From positions 1-50,461 of the forward strand of contig CAYJIX010000009.1 in the NCBI GenBank assembly GCA_964370375.1: 50,461 bases of DNA. Direction: 5' to 3'. Origin of the DNA: CAYJIX01 sp964370375. Its GTDB lineage: Bacteria > Desulfobacterota > Desulfovibrionia > Desulfovibrionales > Desulfovibrionaceae. This document shows, in pieces, positions 1 to 6,757 of this stretch. A program made the translations under genes and the position numbers. Below the pieces are notes generated by a model that saw only the letters and a program-made list of their open reading frames with translations, made no database searches and was not told the origin of the DNA. Position 1 is the stretch's first letter; each line of letters opens with the position of its first letter.

Positions 1-53
<53 letters not shown>

Positions 54-63
54 GAGAAGTGTT

Positions 64-92
64 TTTATAGGCCGCAGGCGCCATGCTGTCAA
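64..92 (-). promoter_or_regulatory. sigma-70 promoter of tRNA-Arg(CCG)
   Basis: On the minus strand a perfect -35 TTGACA (87-92) and a -10 TATAAA (64-69) are separated by 17 bp. Transcription would start near 57, a few bases before the mature tRNA 5' end at 51. Confidence 0.75.
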
Positions 93-198
93 GTACGGTG
101 CTGGCAACATCTACACGAGGCGAGTATTGCTAATCATTATGGGTATAGCCGTGCTCTTGCACTCTTGATAGGTTGTAACATTTAACATGCACACAGCC

Positions 199-228
199 TT
201 GACAAACAGAAGCAACCTTGGGTACATA
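199..228 (+). promoter_or_regulatory. sigma-70 promoter of the SRP RNA gene
   Basis: A -35 TTGACA (199-204) and a -10 TACATA (223-228) are spaced 18 bp. The predicted start at about 235-236 coincides with the first base of the closing stem of the SRP RNA. Confidence 0.75.
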
Positions 229-235
229 GTCCCTA

Positions 236-320
236 GGGAGCCGGGCGGCGGTAAGGCCGCCAACTCCGCCAGGTTCGAAAGAAAGCAACGGTAACGGTTC
301 AAGCTGGGTGTCCGGCTCCC
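236..320 (+). ncRNA. ffs: bacterial small SRP RNA (4.5S RNA)
   Basis: This is the RNA partner of Ffh in co-translational targeting of membrane proteins. A perfect 9-bp closing stem GGGAGCCGG (236-244) / CCGGCTCCC (312-320) encloses the conserved domain IV core: CCAGG, a GAAA tetraloop on a TTC/GAA stem, AAGCA, then ACGGTAACGG. The usual UCC-GGAA-GGA tip is changed to UUC-GAAA-GAA. Base pairing is kept by paired changes and the Ffh-contacting internal loop bases (CAGG opposite AGCA) remain. The 85-nt length suits a small bacterial SRP RNA without the Alu domain. Promoter and terminator flank it exactly. Confidence 0.9.
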
Positions 321-354
321 AAAAGGCGCGAAATATTTATATTTCGCGCCTTTT
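321..354 (+). terminator. intrinsic terminator of the SRP RNA gene, also first hairpin of the repeat array
   Basis: AAAA is followed by a perfect 11-bp stem GGCGCGAAATA / TATTTCGCGCC (325-350) with loop TTTA, then TTTT. The A-tract before and T-tract after make it work in both directions. The same hairpin recurs at 542-567 and 668-693 in the downstream tandem repeats, there with GA instead of GG at the base. Confidence 0.8.
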
Positions 355-705
355 CATCGTATTGACCTACGTCAATGCGATNNNNNNNNNNNNNNNNNNN
401 NNNNNNNNNNNNNNNNNNNNNNNNNNNNNNNNNNNNNNNNNNNNNNNNNNNNNNNNNNNNNNNNNNNNNNNNNNNNNNNNNGAGGCATAGGTGGAGCTTA
501 GCTTCACCGTTAAGTGCCTTATTTTTGATCCCATATGTTATGACGCGAAATATTTATATTTCGCGCCTTTTCATCGTATTGACCTACGTCAATGCGATGC
601 AAAAATGAGGCATAGGTGGAGCTTAGCTTCACCGTTAAGTGCCTTATTTTTGATCCCATATCTTTATGACGCGAAATATTTATATTTCGCGCCTTTTCAT
701 CGTAT
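325..705 (+). repeat. tandem array of 126-bp units, each with three hairpins
   Basis: The unit holds H1 (542-567, also 325-350 and 668-693), H2 (572-599, arms CATCGTATTGAC and GTCAATGCGATG around CTAC) and H3 (600-652, outer arms CAAAAATGAGGCA and TGCCTTATTTTTG with inner arms GGTGGAGC and GCTTCACC). Equivalent bases recur after 126 bp (545 and 671). Three H1 copies, two complete or near-complete H3 copies and a truncated H2 end (to 705) can be seen. The single imperfect pairs in H2, inner H3 and outer H3 are all G-U wobbles when read on the plus strand. The assembly gap lies inside the array, so the true copy number is unknown. Function is unknown. Confidence 0.85.
382..481. other. 100-N assembly gap
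   Basis: One hundred consecutive N inside the tandem array. A round 100 is the conventional placeholder for a gap of unknown length, and the flanks belong to the same repeat, so the assembler probably collapsed on it. Confidence 0.98.
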
Positions 706-856
706 ATGCACCCTCCTATGATATAAGCACAAAAAACCGCACAACGGCACATTGTAGCGTTGCTCATAGTATTAGATTTTACGCTGTCAGAACAAATTCT
801 CATTGCCTATGCTTCAGACTTAGCTACATTGATAAAAAACAGCTAAGGAGGTTAGC

Positions 857-1393
857 ATGTCAGATCTATCCAGCACAGAAAAAACCCAAAAAATTCTTGA
901 GGTATTGAATACGGCGCGCCGTATGGAGTTGTATTCCATCCATCAATACATGAATCAACATTATACCCTTGATGGTTTAGACTATGGTGAATTTGCAGCC
1001 AAAATAAAGCTTATCGCCATTGACGAAATGCGCCATGCAGAAGAGCTTGCCGAGCGCATCAAAGCCCTTGGCGGTGAACCTACTACATCGCCAGAGGGCA
1101 CACTAGAAAAGAATCAAAGCATTCAAGACATTTATCCGTTCAATGACAATCTTGAAGTCACAACCATTGAACGTTATAACGAATTTTTAAAAACATGCCG
1201 TGAATGTGATGACAGTATCAGTTCTCGCCTTTTTGCAAAGCTTATCGAGGAAGAACAAATCCATGACGATTATTTTGCTGTAACAGCCGAACACATCAAA
1301 AACCTTGGCACAGCATATCTTGCTAGGATTGCAGGAACTTCATCCTCCACAGGCCTTGCTCCAGCAGGTTTTATTGTGGGTGCCATGGACTGA
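857..1393 (+). CDS. bfr: bacterioferritin (Desulfovibrio type)
   Basis: Heme-containing ferritin that oxidises Fe(II) at a di-iron centre and stores it as mineral in a 24-mer shell, in the cytoplasm. The 178-residue length fits the family. Expected di-iron ligands are present: Glu24, Glu57 and His60 (in DEMRHAEE), Glu104 (TTIERY), Glu132 and His135 (EEEQIH). Met58 is the heme-ligating methionine. The protein resembles the D. desulfuricans bacterioferritin, including the YMNQHY segment and the C-terminal AGTxSSTG stretch; that protein is known to bind Fe-coproporphyrin III. The start has a perfect TAAGGAGG ribosome site eight bases upstream. It stands alone; no clear terminator follows. Confidence 0.95.
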   Translation: MSDLSSTEKTQKILEVLNTARRMELYSIHQYMNQHYTLDGLDYGEFAAKIKLIAIDEMRHAEELAERIKALGGEPTTSPEGTLEKNQSIQDIYPFNDNLEVTTIERYNEFLKTCRECDDSISSRLFAKLIEEEQIHDDYFAVTAEHIKNLGTAYLARIAGTSSSTGLAPAGFIVGAMD

Positions 1394-2070
1394 GCTTGTT
1401 CCCTTTTTTTAAACCTCTTGTTTTGAATCTCCTTGGCAGTATTTTGGTTCTGCAAGATTTGGTTAAAAATCAAGAATTTTAGAGGACTACAGGTTAGCCT
1501 TCTTGGAGCATTGTTTGTGTATGATATAAGAAGGTCCTTCATGTAGTCCCCTCATTTTTATGCTAGGCAAAACATGCCGACGCTTTCTAAAACCCCCTAG
1601 CAGCCTGTTGAGAAGTTCGTTTCAAAAATCTTGATAAAATCTTCAGCATATCACGCTCTTGCAGGCTTTTCAAAAAAACACCCACTTCGATAAAGACTCA
1701 AGGAATAGTATCTTTTTTTGCACAAGCTACCTATCTAGGGCCTATCCTAAAAGGCGACACGAAGTGCCGTTCTTGTAGCTAAGTCTTATAGCCATACGGG
1801 AATGGTGAGCAGAGATATACGAAAAACGAGTGTTACGAATATTTAGAGTAACGCAAGTGCACTTTTGGGGCGGCCTATTATAGCCTATTTACGGCTCACC
1901 AGTAGTTTTTTTCGGCATTTTTTTACCTCAAAAATGCTGCTCAAAAAATAGCTTTATAAAATAAGTGTGTTACAAAACTATTAAACTCGTTGTGTAAGTG
2001 AAAAAAATACGCTAGAATATATATTCTTCTTGAGCTTCTCCTAACAGATAAGAGCTCGCAACATGAGGCA
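1394..2070. other. long intergenic stretch, no convincing gene
   Basis: About 680 bp without a supportable reading frame. It contains short dyads: GAAGG/CCTTC near 1531, GTTAC/GTAAC around 1840, and GGTGAGC near 1804 matched by GCTCACC near 1893, about 80 bases apart. I cannot assign an RNA family. A candidate promoter sits near the end (1990-2018). Confidence 0.4.
1990..2018 (+). promoter_or_regulatory. candidate sigma-70 promoter
   Basis: TTGTGT (1990-1995) and TAGAAT (2013-2018) are 17 bp apart. The -10 overlaps the palindrome AGAATATATATTCT, which could be an operator. It would serve the small ORF at 2071 and/or the transglycosylase at 2256. Confidence 0.4.
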
Positions 2071-2211
2071 ATGGCTTTGTTTTCTTACTCTTTGCTTGAC
2101 AACGACTCCAACAACACTATTGTTTTGCCTTATGTTGGTACAAATACCGTTGATATTGCTAACGGTGTTATGTGCTTTTATACAGATTTTGGTATAGTTA
2201 TGGTTCCATAA
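2071..2211 (+). CDS. small hypothetical ORF, 46 residues
   Basis: ATG to TAA frame of 46 codons lying between a candidate promoter and the transglycosylase gene. The product is mixed polar and hydrophobic, with no signal peptide or membrane segment and no motif I recognise. The only ribosome-site candidate is GAGG two bases before the ATG, which is poor. An overlapping frame from 2063 encodes a 44-residue hydrophobic peptide, so neither frame is certain to be translated. Confidence 0.2.
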   Translation: MALFSYSLLDNDSNNTIVLPYVGTNTVDIANGVMCFYTDFGIVMVP

Positions 2212-2255
2212 CTGCGCCTTAAACCTTTTAACTGTTGAAAATCCTGGTTATATAC

Positions 2256-2963
2256 ATGGAACGTTACGAAGTTACGAACGGCAAACTGGTAGTTGTAGCC
2301 AAAACCAAGCGCACATGGAAATGGCTTTGGAGAGCCCTTTTTGTGCTTGCTGCCATTGGCCTTAGTGTTATGGGCTATATGCTGTATACAAAGCAGCTGG
2401 ACCTACCTGTGAACAATATCGCACTGACCAAGCAAGAACATGAAGACTATCTGGCCCTAAAGCGGGCTGCCTCGCTCGAGCACAGTGAAGACCCATTATT
2501 GTATGAATTAAACCTTGAACAATTGTTTTTGCTCTTCAACCAAACCTTTCCTGACATCAAAATCAGCACAGGTAAAAAACGCCAGTACGTGCGTTCTGTG
2601 GCGAAATGGTCCTCTTACTATTCCATGCCGCCTTTGCTTGTATTTAGCATTATCTGGCGCGAGAGCCGCTTTGATGAAAGCGTAGTTTCTTCTGCCAATG
2701 CTCGTGGGCCCATGCAAGTTATTTACAAGTATCATCCTGAAAAACTGCAACGTTTAAATAAAGGCGAGATGGATCTGCACGACATTGATACAGGTGTTCA
2801 TGTGGGTGTACAGATTTTACGTGAATATTTTGACCGGAATGATCGAGATCTCTTTAAAGCCTTACGAGCCTATGTGGGCGGCGAACACCGCACCTATGCC
2901 ACAGACATTTTAACGCGGTATTTTGATGCGCGTATTTATATTGAAGAACGCCTGCCCAAATAG
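2256..2963 (+). CDS. membrane-anchored lytic transglycosylase (SLT domain)
   Basis: Cleaves peptidoglycan glycan strands between MurNAc and GlcNAc with 1,6-anhydro product formation, on the periplasmic face of the inner membrane. Of the 235 residues, 23-43 form one membrane segment after a positively charged N-terminus (N-in anchor). The SLT domain starts near residue 105, with catalytic Glu136 in IIWRESRFDE followed by the ARGPMQV segment and a later AYVGG stretch, all typical of the Slt/MltC fold. I chose the ATG at 2256 over the TTG at 2235; neither has a strong ribosome site. It converges on flgE, but nothing ties it specifically to flagellar assembly. Confidence 0.85.
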   Translation: MERYEVTNGKLVVVAKTKRTWKWLWRALFVLAAIGLSVMGYMLYTKQLDLPVNNIALTKQEHEDYLALKRAASLEHSEDPLLYELNLEQLFLLFNQTFPDIKISTGKKRQYVRSVAKWSSYYSMPPLLVFSIIWRESRFDESVVSSANARGPMQVIYKYHPEKLQRLNKGEMDLHDIDTGVHVGVQILREYFDRNDRDLFKALRAYVGGEHRTYATDILTRYFDARIYIEERLPK

Positions 2964-3127
2964 TTGGCGACTGGCTACGAACGCTGCATTTTAAAGGGCA
3001 CAAACCGTGTTTCGGCTCAGTTTTAACAGGCTTATCCAAACGCCTTGATGCTAAAAAAAAGCATGTTCAGGCGCGTTTTAAAAGCAGCATGCGTGGGCTT
3101 TCGTCCTCTGTTGACATAAAACACGCT

Positions 3128-3195
3128 ACTCCCAAAAAAATATCCATATGCAAATCATCGGGGACACCGAACATTTGCATATGGACTTCGGGAGT
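3128..3195. repeat. three-tier inverted repeat in the convergent intergenic region
   Basis: Outer arms ACTCCC (3128-3133) / GGGAGT (3190-3195), a perfect 12-bp middle pair CCATATGCAAAT (3144-3155) / ATTTGCATATGG (3173-3184), and a tip TCGG/CCGA around GGACA. It lies between the ends of the transglycosylase and flgE genes. It lacks an adjacent T-tract, so it is not a classical terminator. Confidence 0.7.
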
Positions 3196-3219
3196 ATGGA
3201 AAAACAATCAAGACATATT

Positions 3220-3261
3220 CCGGCAAACGTGTTGTTACGCGTTTGCCGGATTGTTATTTTT
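3220..3261. terminator. terminator-like hairpin between convergent genes
   Basis: A perfect 10-bp stem CCGGCAAACG (3220-3229) / CGTTTGCCGG (3240-3249) is followed on the plus strand by ATTGTTATTTTT. It can end plus-strand transcripts and, less ideally, the flgDE transcript, whose stop codon is directly adjacent. Confidence 0.65.
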
Positions 3262-5383
3262 AACGCTTCATACTGATAACGGTTTCAAGCATGGTGTCAA
3301 CAGTTGTGATAACCTTACTGTTAGACTGGTAACCACGCTGGGTTACAATCATGTTCACAAACTCTCTGGATAGGTCCACGTTGGAGCCTTCCAGTTGTTG
3401 AGCGTAAATGCTGCCAAAACCGGAGGTACCAGCTGCTGCCCGTGATGGGTCACCTGAGGCCAACGTTTGTGTATACAAATTGCCACCTTCGCGGTGCAGG
3501 CCTTGGGTATTGGTAAAGTCATACAAAGCTATCTGATACAGCGGCAGGGTCACATTGTTGGAATACACACCGGAAAGAACACCGTCACCATCAATGCTAT
3601 AGGTTGTTAAATTGCCAAACCCATAACCGTTTTGGCTGGCAGAAATCATAGCATTGTCTGTTCCACTATAGCTTGTAAAGGCATTGGACTGACGAACCGC
3701 CGGGGGTTTAATACTGGCTACTGCATCTTTACTTGGAGGAATGGCTTCCCTAAGTCCGGTCAAGGGCCAGTGCTGTTCACGAATATCAGCGGCTACGCCA
3801 CCGGCAGAAGCTAGGGCCGCAGCATAGGCGGTATTGTATTCGGCTTCGTTATTATAAATATATGGCGGGCTACCGGCAACAGATTCGTCATATTCAGGAT
3901 TGGTAAAATAAAATTCAGGATCGCCTGCGCTATTTTTCACCATATCACCGGCTGTAAGGACAGAACCTGCAGGTAAGTTACCGCCACCAGCAGGATTGGC
4001 CCAAGGGGTGATCATGGGGTTCGTATTGTTGGTCAAGGTAGCGTCAAAGCCTGCATCAGCCAAGGTAGAATTGGAATTATTCCAAGGGTCCACATAATCG
4101 GACACTTTAAGGCCAAAGTCGATTTCCATAAGATGAAGTTCACCATCTGGCACAGAACCTACTGAATTGGCACCGGGGATGCCGGTAAAGTTAGGCACGA
4201 TCATGGGGAAACCAGATGTAGAAACTTCTGTTGGGCGCATATACTCGGCAGTATTTTCAGGATCAAGCATGGGGACAGGATTGCCTTCTTCATCAAGAAC
4301 ATAGCCGTTGCCTGCTTGTGTCACAGGAGGTGTTCCTGTTGTAACAGGCGCACGAGTACCGTTGAGCACATACGCGCTTTGGCTGCTTAAGCCACCGCCT
4401 GAGTCAAAGGTTAAGGTTCCGGTCATAAGGATGCCTGCATCCTTGGTATCTTGAATGTCTACAACCCTATAATGGTCAGGATTTGCAGGGTCAAAAGGTG
4501 CGCCACCGGGGATTTCCCCTGCAGGGATGGGTACTGCCACTTTGCGCATATCCTCAGCAGGATCCATGGTAAGCATGTATTCCCACATGGTTTCGCCATC
4601 ATCGCCGCCTTCATAGCTATCCGGTGAAACTTTATCAAAATAAATAGTAAGCTTATGCGTAGCTCCAGCTTCATCATACACCGTGATGGTGGCAGGTGTG
4701 CCGGAAAAAGCGTCTTCAGGCAAATACGGCGTGTTGGGTGCCGGAGGCTGTGTCCCATCCCACACTTCCATCATCGAATAGAAGGGGTTATTGGGGTCTC
4801 TGGCATTGTCGGAACCATCCGAGGTAAGGTTCATGTTAAAGCTGACCTTGGTGGTTTGCAAGGGACTGATGGTCCAGCTATCAAGCTTAATATCAGTGGG
4901 CTCGCCATAGCCTTTAATCTGTGAAGAATTGGTGTCAGGCGCAATACCACCTGTGGCACGGATTGGACCTGTGGTGTTGTCAATGGGCCACCCTTGCAAG
5001 ACGTATTGGTTGGGGTCTTTAAGGTAACCTTCTTTATCAAAGTTAAAGTTTCCGGCCCGTGTATAGTAGGACTGTTCGGAACCTACGGGCTGCACCATAA
5101 AAAAGCCGCGCCCGCCAATGGCAAGGTCTGTGATGTTTGTGGTGTTTTCCATGGAACCTTGCGAAAAATCACCGATAACAGCTCCAATGCCCACACCAAG
5201 ACCAATTTGTGTGATCCCTTGTGAGCTATAGGAATCTTGATAAATAAAGTCGGCAAAATCCATACGTTGGCCTTTAAACGCCACTGTGTTCACGTTGGAA
5301 ATATTGTTACCGATGACATTCATTCGTTCACCGTGGTTGATCAGGCCTGAAACGCCTGTCCACATTCCTGATGTTAAACTCAT
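3260..5383 (-). CDS. flgE: flagellar hook protein FlgE
   Basis: Subunit of the flagellar hook, exported by the flagellar type III apparatus and polymerised outside the cell. At 707 residues it is much longer than enterobacterial FlgE (about 400), with the excess in the central variable domains, as in other deltaproteobacteria. The N-terminus has the rod/hook signature (GNNISNVNTVAFKGQRMDF, about residues 26-44). The C-terminus has the matching helix (GSNVDLSREFVNMIVTQRGY then TVDTMLETVISMKR). A GGGAGG ribosome site precedes the ATG. It follows flgD by 24 bp on the same strand, so the pair is one transcription unit driven by the sigma-54 promoter at 6520-6535. Confidence 0.95.
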   Translation of the reverse strand: MSLTSGMWTGVSGLINHGERMNVIGNNISNVNTVAFKGQRMDFADFIYQDSYSSQGITQIGLGVGIGAVIGDFSQGSMENTTNITDLAIGGRGFFMVQPVGSEQSYYTRAGNFNFDKEGYLKDPNQYVLQGWPIDNTTGPIRATGGIAPDTNSSQIKGYGEPTDIKLDSWTISPLQTTKVSFNMNLTSDGSDNARDPNNPFYSMMEVWDGTQPPAPNTPYLPEDAFSGTPATITVYDEAGATHKLTIYFDKVSPDSYEGGDDGETMWEYMLTMDPAEDMRKVAVPIPAGEIPGGAPFDPANPDHYRVVDIQDTKDAGILMTGTLTFDSGGGLSSQSAYVLNGTRAPVTTGTPPVTQAGNGYVLDEEGNPVPMLDPENTAEYMRPTEVSTSGFPMIVPNFTGIPGANSVGSVPDGELHLMEIDFGLKVSDYVDPWNNSNSTLADAGFDATLTNNTNPMITPWANPAGGGNLPAGSVLTAGDMVKNSAGDPEFYFTNPEYDESVAGSPPYIYNNEAEYNTAYAAALASAGGVAADIREQHWPLTGLREAIPPSKDAVASIKPPAVRQSNAFTSYSGTDNAMISASQNGYGFGNLTTYSIDGDGVLSGVYSNNVTLPLYQIALYDFTNTQGLHREGGNLYTQTLASGDPSRAAAGTSGFGSIYAQQLEGSNVDLSREFVNMIVTQRGYQSNSKVITTVDTMLETVISMKR

Positions 5384-5407
5384 AGTATGCCTCCCGAAAG
5401 CATAATA

Positions 5408-6427
5408 TTAGAAAAGTTGTAAGGCACTTTCCAAAGCGGAAGCAATGCCTGATTGTTGCTGTATTGGTTGTGTTGTTGTGTCCGTTACTGTTGCGGCAAC
5501 ACTTTGTACTGTTTCGGCTGCTTGCTGCACGCCCGTATCAACGGCGTCGCTCACAGCACCTGTTGCAGCATTGGCTGTATCAACAAGGGTATCTGCTGCC
5601 TGGTCTATGATTGTAGAATCCGTAGCTGTTGTGTCGGTACTTGCGGTATCAGTGGTGCTTGCAGCGGATTCTGTGTCATCGGTAAAAAGGTCTTCTATAA
5701 TATCGGTGATGCTAGAGTCTTCGTCTTCTTCAGAAGTATCTGTATCGCCAGAATTTGTTGGAGCTTGCACTTCGCGCACATAACTAAGGGCCACTTGACG
5801 CCCGTCAGATAACGTTAAGACGCTGCCGTCTTCGTAATATTGTACGCCTGTAACAACACCGCTTACGTTTGTATCGGTGGAGATACTTTCACCATCTTCA
5901 CCAAAAGCAGCAACATAGGCTGTGTACACACCGGGCGATGCAGGGCTTCCTGTGTTGGTTGAGCCATCCCACGTAAAATCATGCCAGCCGGCAGAAAACG
6001 CACCTAAAGGAATGGTACTGACCAAGGTTCCGGCAGCATCAAAAATATTCACATAGCCTTCGCTCATGGGCTCTTCGATGCCAAACTGTAAAAGTGATGC
6101 ATCGCCTGCTTCATCCAAGCTCACGCCATAGCCTCTGGCAGAAACGCTGTTGCCGATATAGCTTACTGCGCTAATGGTCTGCTCTTGCATTTGTACTGCA
6201 AGCATGGATTCCATGGTAGCATTGGTGTTCATTTGCTGCTCAAGGGCAGAAAACTGCGCCAGCTGAGCGATAAATTCCTTGTCTTCCATAGGATTGAGCG
6301 GGTCTTGATATTGAAACTGCGTTGTGAGCAATAGCAAAAAGGCTTCACGATCAAGCTCTGCTCCACCGCTGGCTTCTGCAAATGTACCTGTGGCGGTACT
6401 GGCGCTGCTGATTGCTGTTGTTGACAT
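5408..6427 (-). CDS. flgD: flagellar hook capping protein FlgD, with acidic Ser/Thr tail
   Basis: FlgD forms the cap that guides hook subunit assembly. The conserved N-terminal export and assembly region is clear (FLLLLTTQFQYQDPLNP at about 31-47, then FIAQLAQFSALEQQMN). A Tudor/Ig-like middle follows (GWHDFTWDGSTNTG...GVYTAYVAA). Residues from about 225 onward are a low-complexity Asp/Ser/Thr/Ala-rich tail rich in TDT, SST and AAD runs, which is not part of standard FlgD and makes the protein 339 residues against about 230. The AAGGAG ribosome site lies six bases before the ATG. It is the first gene of the flgD-flgE unit. Confidence 0.9.
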   Translation of the reverse strand: MSTTAISSASTATGTFAEASGGAELDREAFLLLLTTQFQYQDPLNPMEDKEFIAQLAQFSALEQQMNTNATMESMLAVQMQEQTISAVSYIGNSVSARGYGVSLDEAGDASLLQFGIEEPMSEGYVNIFDAAGTLVSTIPLGAFSAGWHDFTWDGSTNTGSPASPGVYTAYVAAFGEDGESISTDTNVSGVVTGVQYYEDGSVLTLSDGRQVALSYVREVQAPTNSGDTDTSEEDEDSSITDIIEDLFTDDTESAASTTDTASTDTTATDSTIIDQAADTLVDTANAATGAVSDAVDTGVQQAAETVQSVAATVTDTTTQPIQQQSGIASALESALQLF

Positions 6428-6519
6428 ATTCTACTCCTTACCCGGCTCTTTCTATAATGTATAACAAGGGGCACATGACGGCAAAGTCTGCCTATTTGCT
6501 ATGTGCCTGCTAGGATAAG

Positions 6520-6535
6520 AGCACAAGTCGTGCCA
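6520..6535 (-). promoter_or_regulatory. sigma-54 promoter of flgDE
   Basis: On the minus strand this reads TGGCACGACTTGTGCT. The -24 GG and -12 GC are exactly 10 bases apart, and it differs from the RpoN consensus TGGCACG-N4-TTGCT by one base. Start of transcription is predicted about 12 bases on, near 6508, giving an 80-base leader before flgD. An identical element in the opposite direction lies at 6687-6702. Confidence 0.85.
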
Positions 6536-6686
6536 ACACAAATCGGGCTTTTTTTTCCGCTTGCCATTTTGCGTCTTTCTTTGCTTTTACGAATTTTATC
6601 GATCCATGAAAAACCAAGGCTATGCACCAAAAACAAGAGGTCGTATGCACGCAAAATCCTATTTGTGACGCCTGTTGGTGACAAAC
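6536..6686. promoter_or_regulatory. divergent control region between the two sigma-54 promoters
   Basis: About 150 bp separate the two promoters and would hold upstream sites for a sigma-54 activator of the FlrC/FleQ class acting in both directions. A T-rich run (6549-6556) and the segment TTGTGACGCC...GGTGACAA near 6663-6684 stand out, but no activator site can be named with confidence. Confidence 0.45.
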
Positions 6687-6702
6687 TGGCACGACTTGTG
6701 CT
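6687..6702 (+). promoter_or_regulatory. sigma-54 promoter of the second hook gene
   Basis: TGGCACGACTTGTGCT, with GG at 6688-6689 and GC at 6700-6701 (10-base spacing). It is the exact mirror copy of the flgD promoter. Predicted start is near 6713, 45 bases before the ATG at 6758. Confidence 0.85.
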
Positions 6703-6757
6703 TTGTGCCTTATGGACGGCAAGGTTTGCCTTGCCTTAATGTAAAGGAGTTCAGCTT

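Noticed and set aside
325..705. Regular repeats that might be a CRISPR array
   Set aside because: Unit length is 126 bp with no constant short repeat alternating with unique spacers, and no cas genes are nearby.
1740..1900. Structured intergenic stretch as RNase P, tmRNA or 6S RNA
   Set aside because: None of the conserved segments of these RNAs is present; only weak local dyads were found.
3089..3373. 94-codon plus-strand frame between the transglycosylase and flgE
   Set aside because: It runs through two structured palindromes and into the flgE 3' end with no ribosome site.
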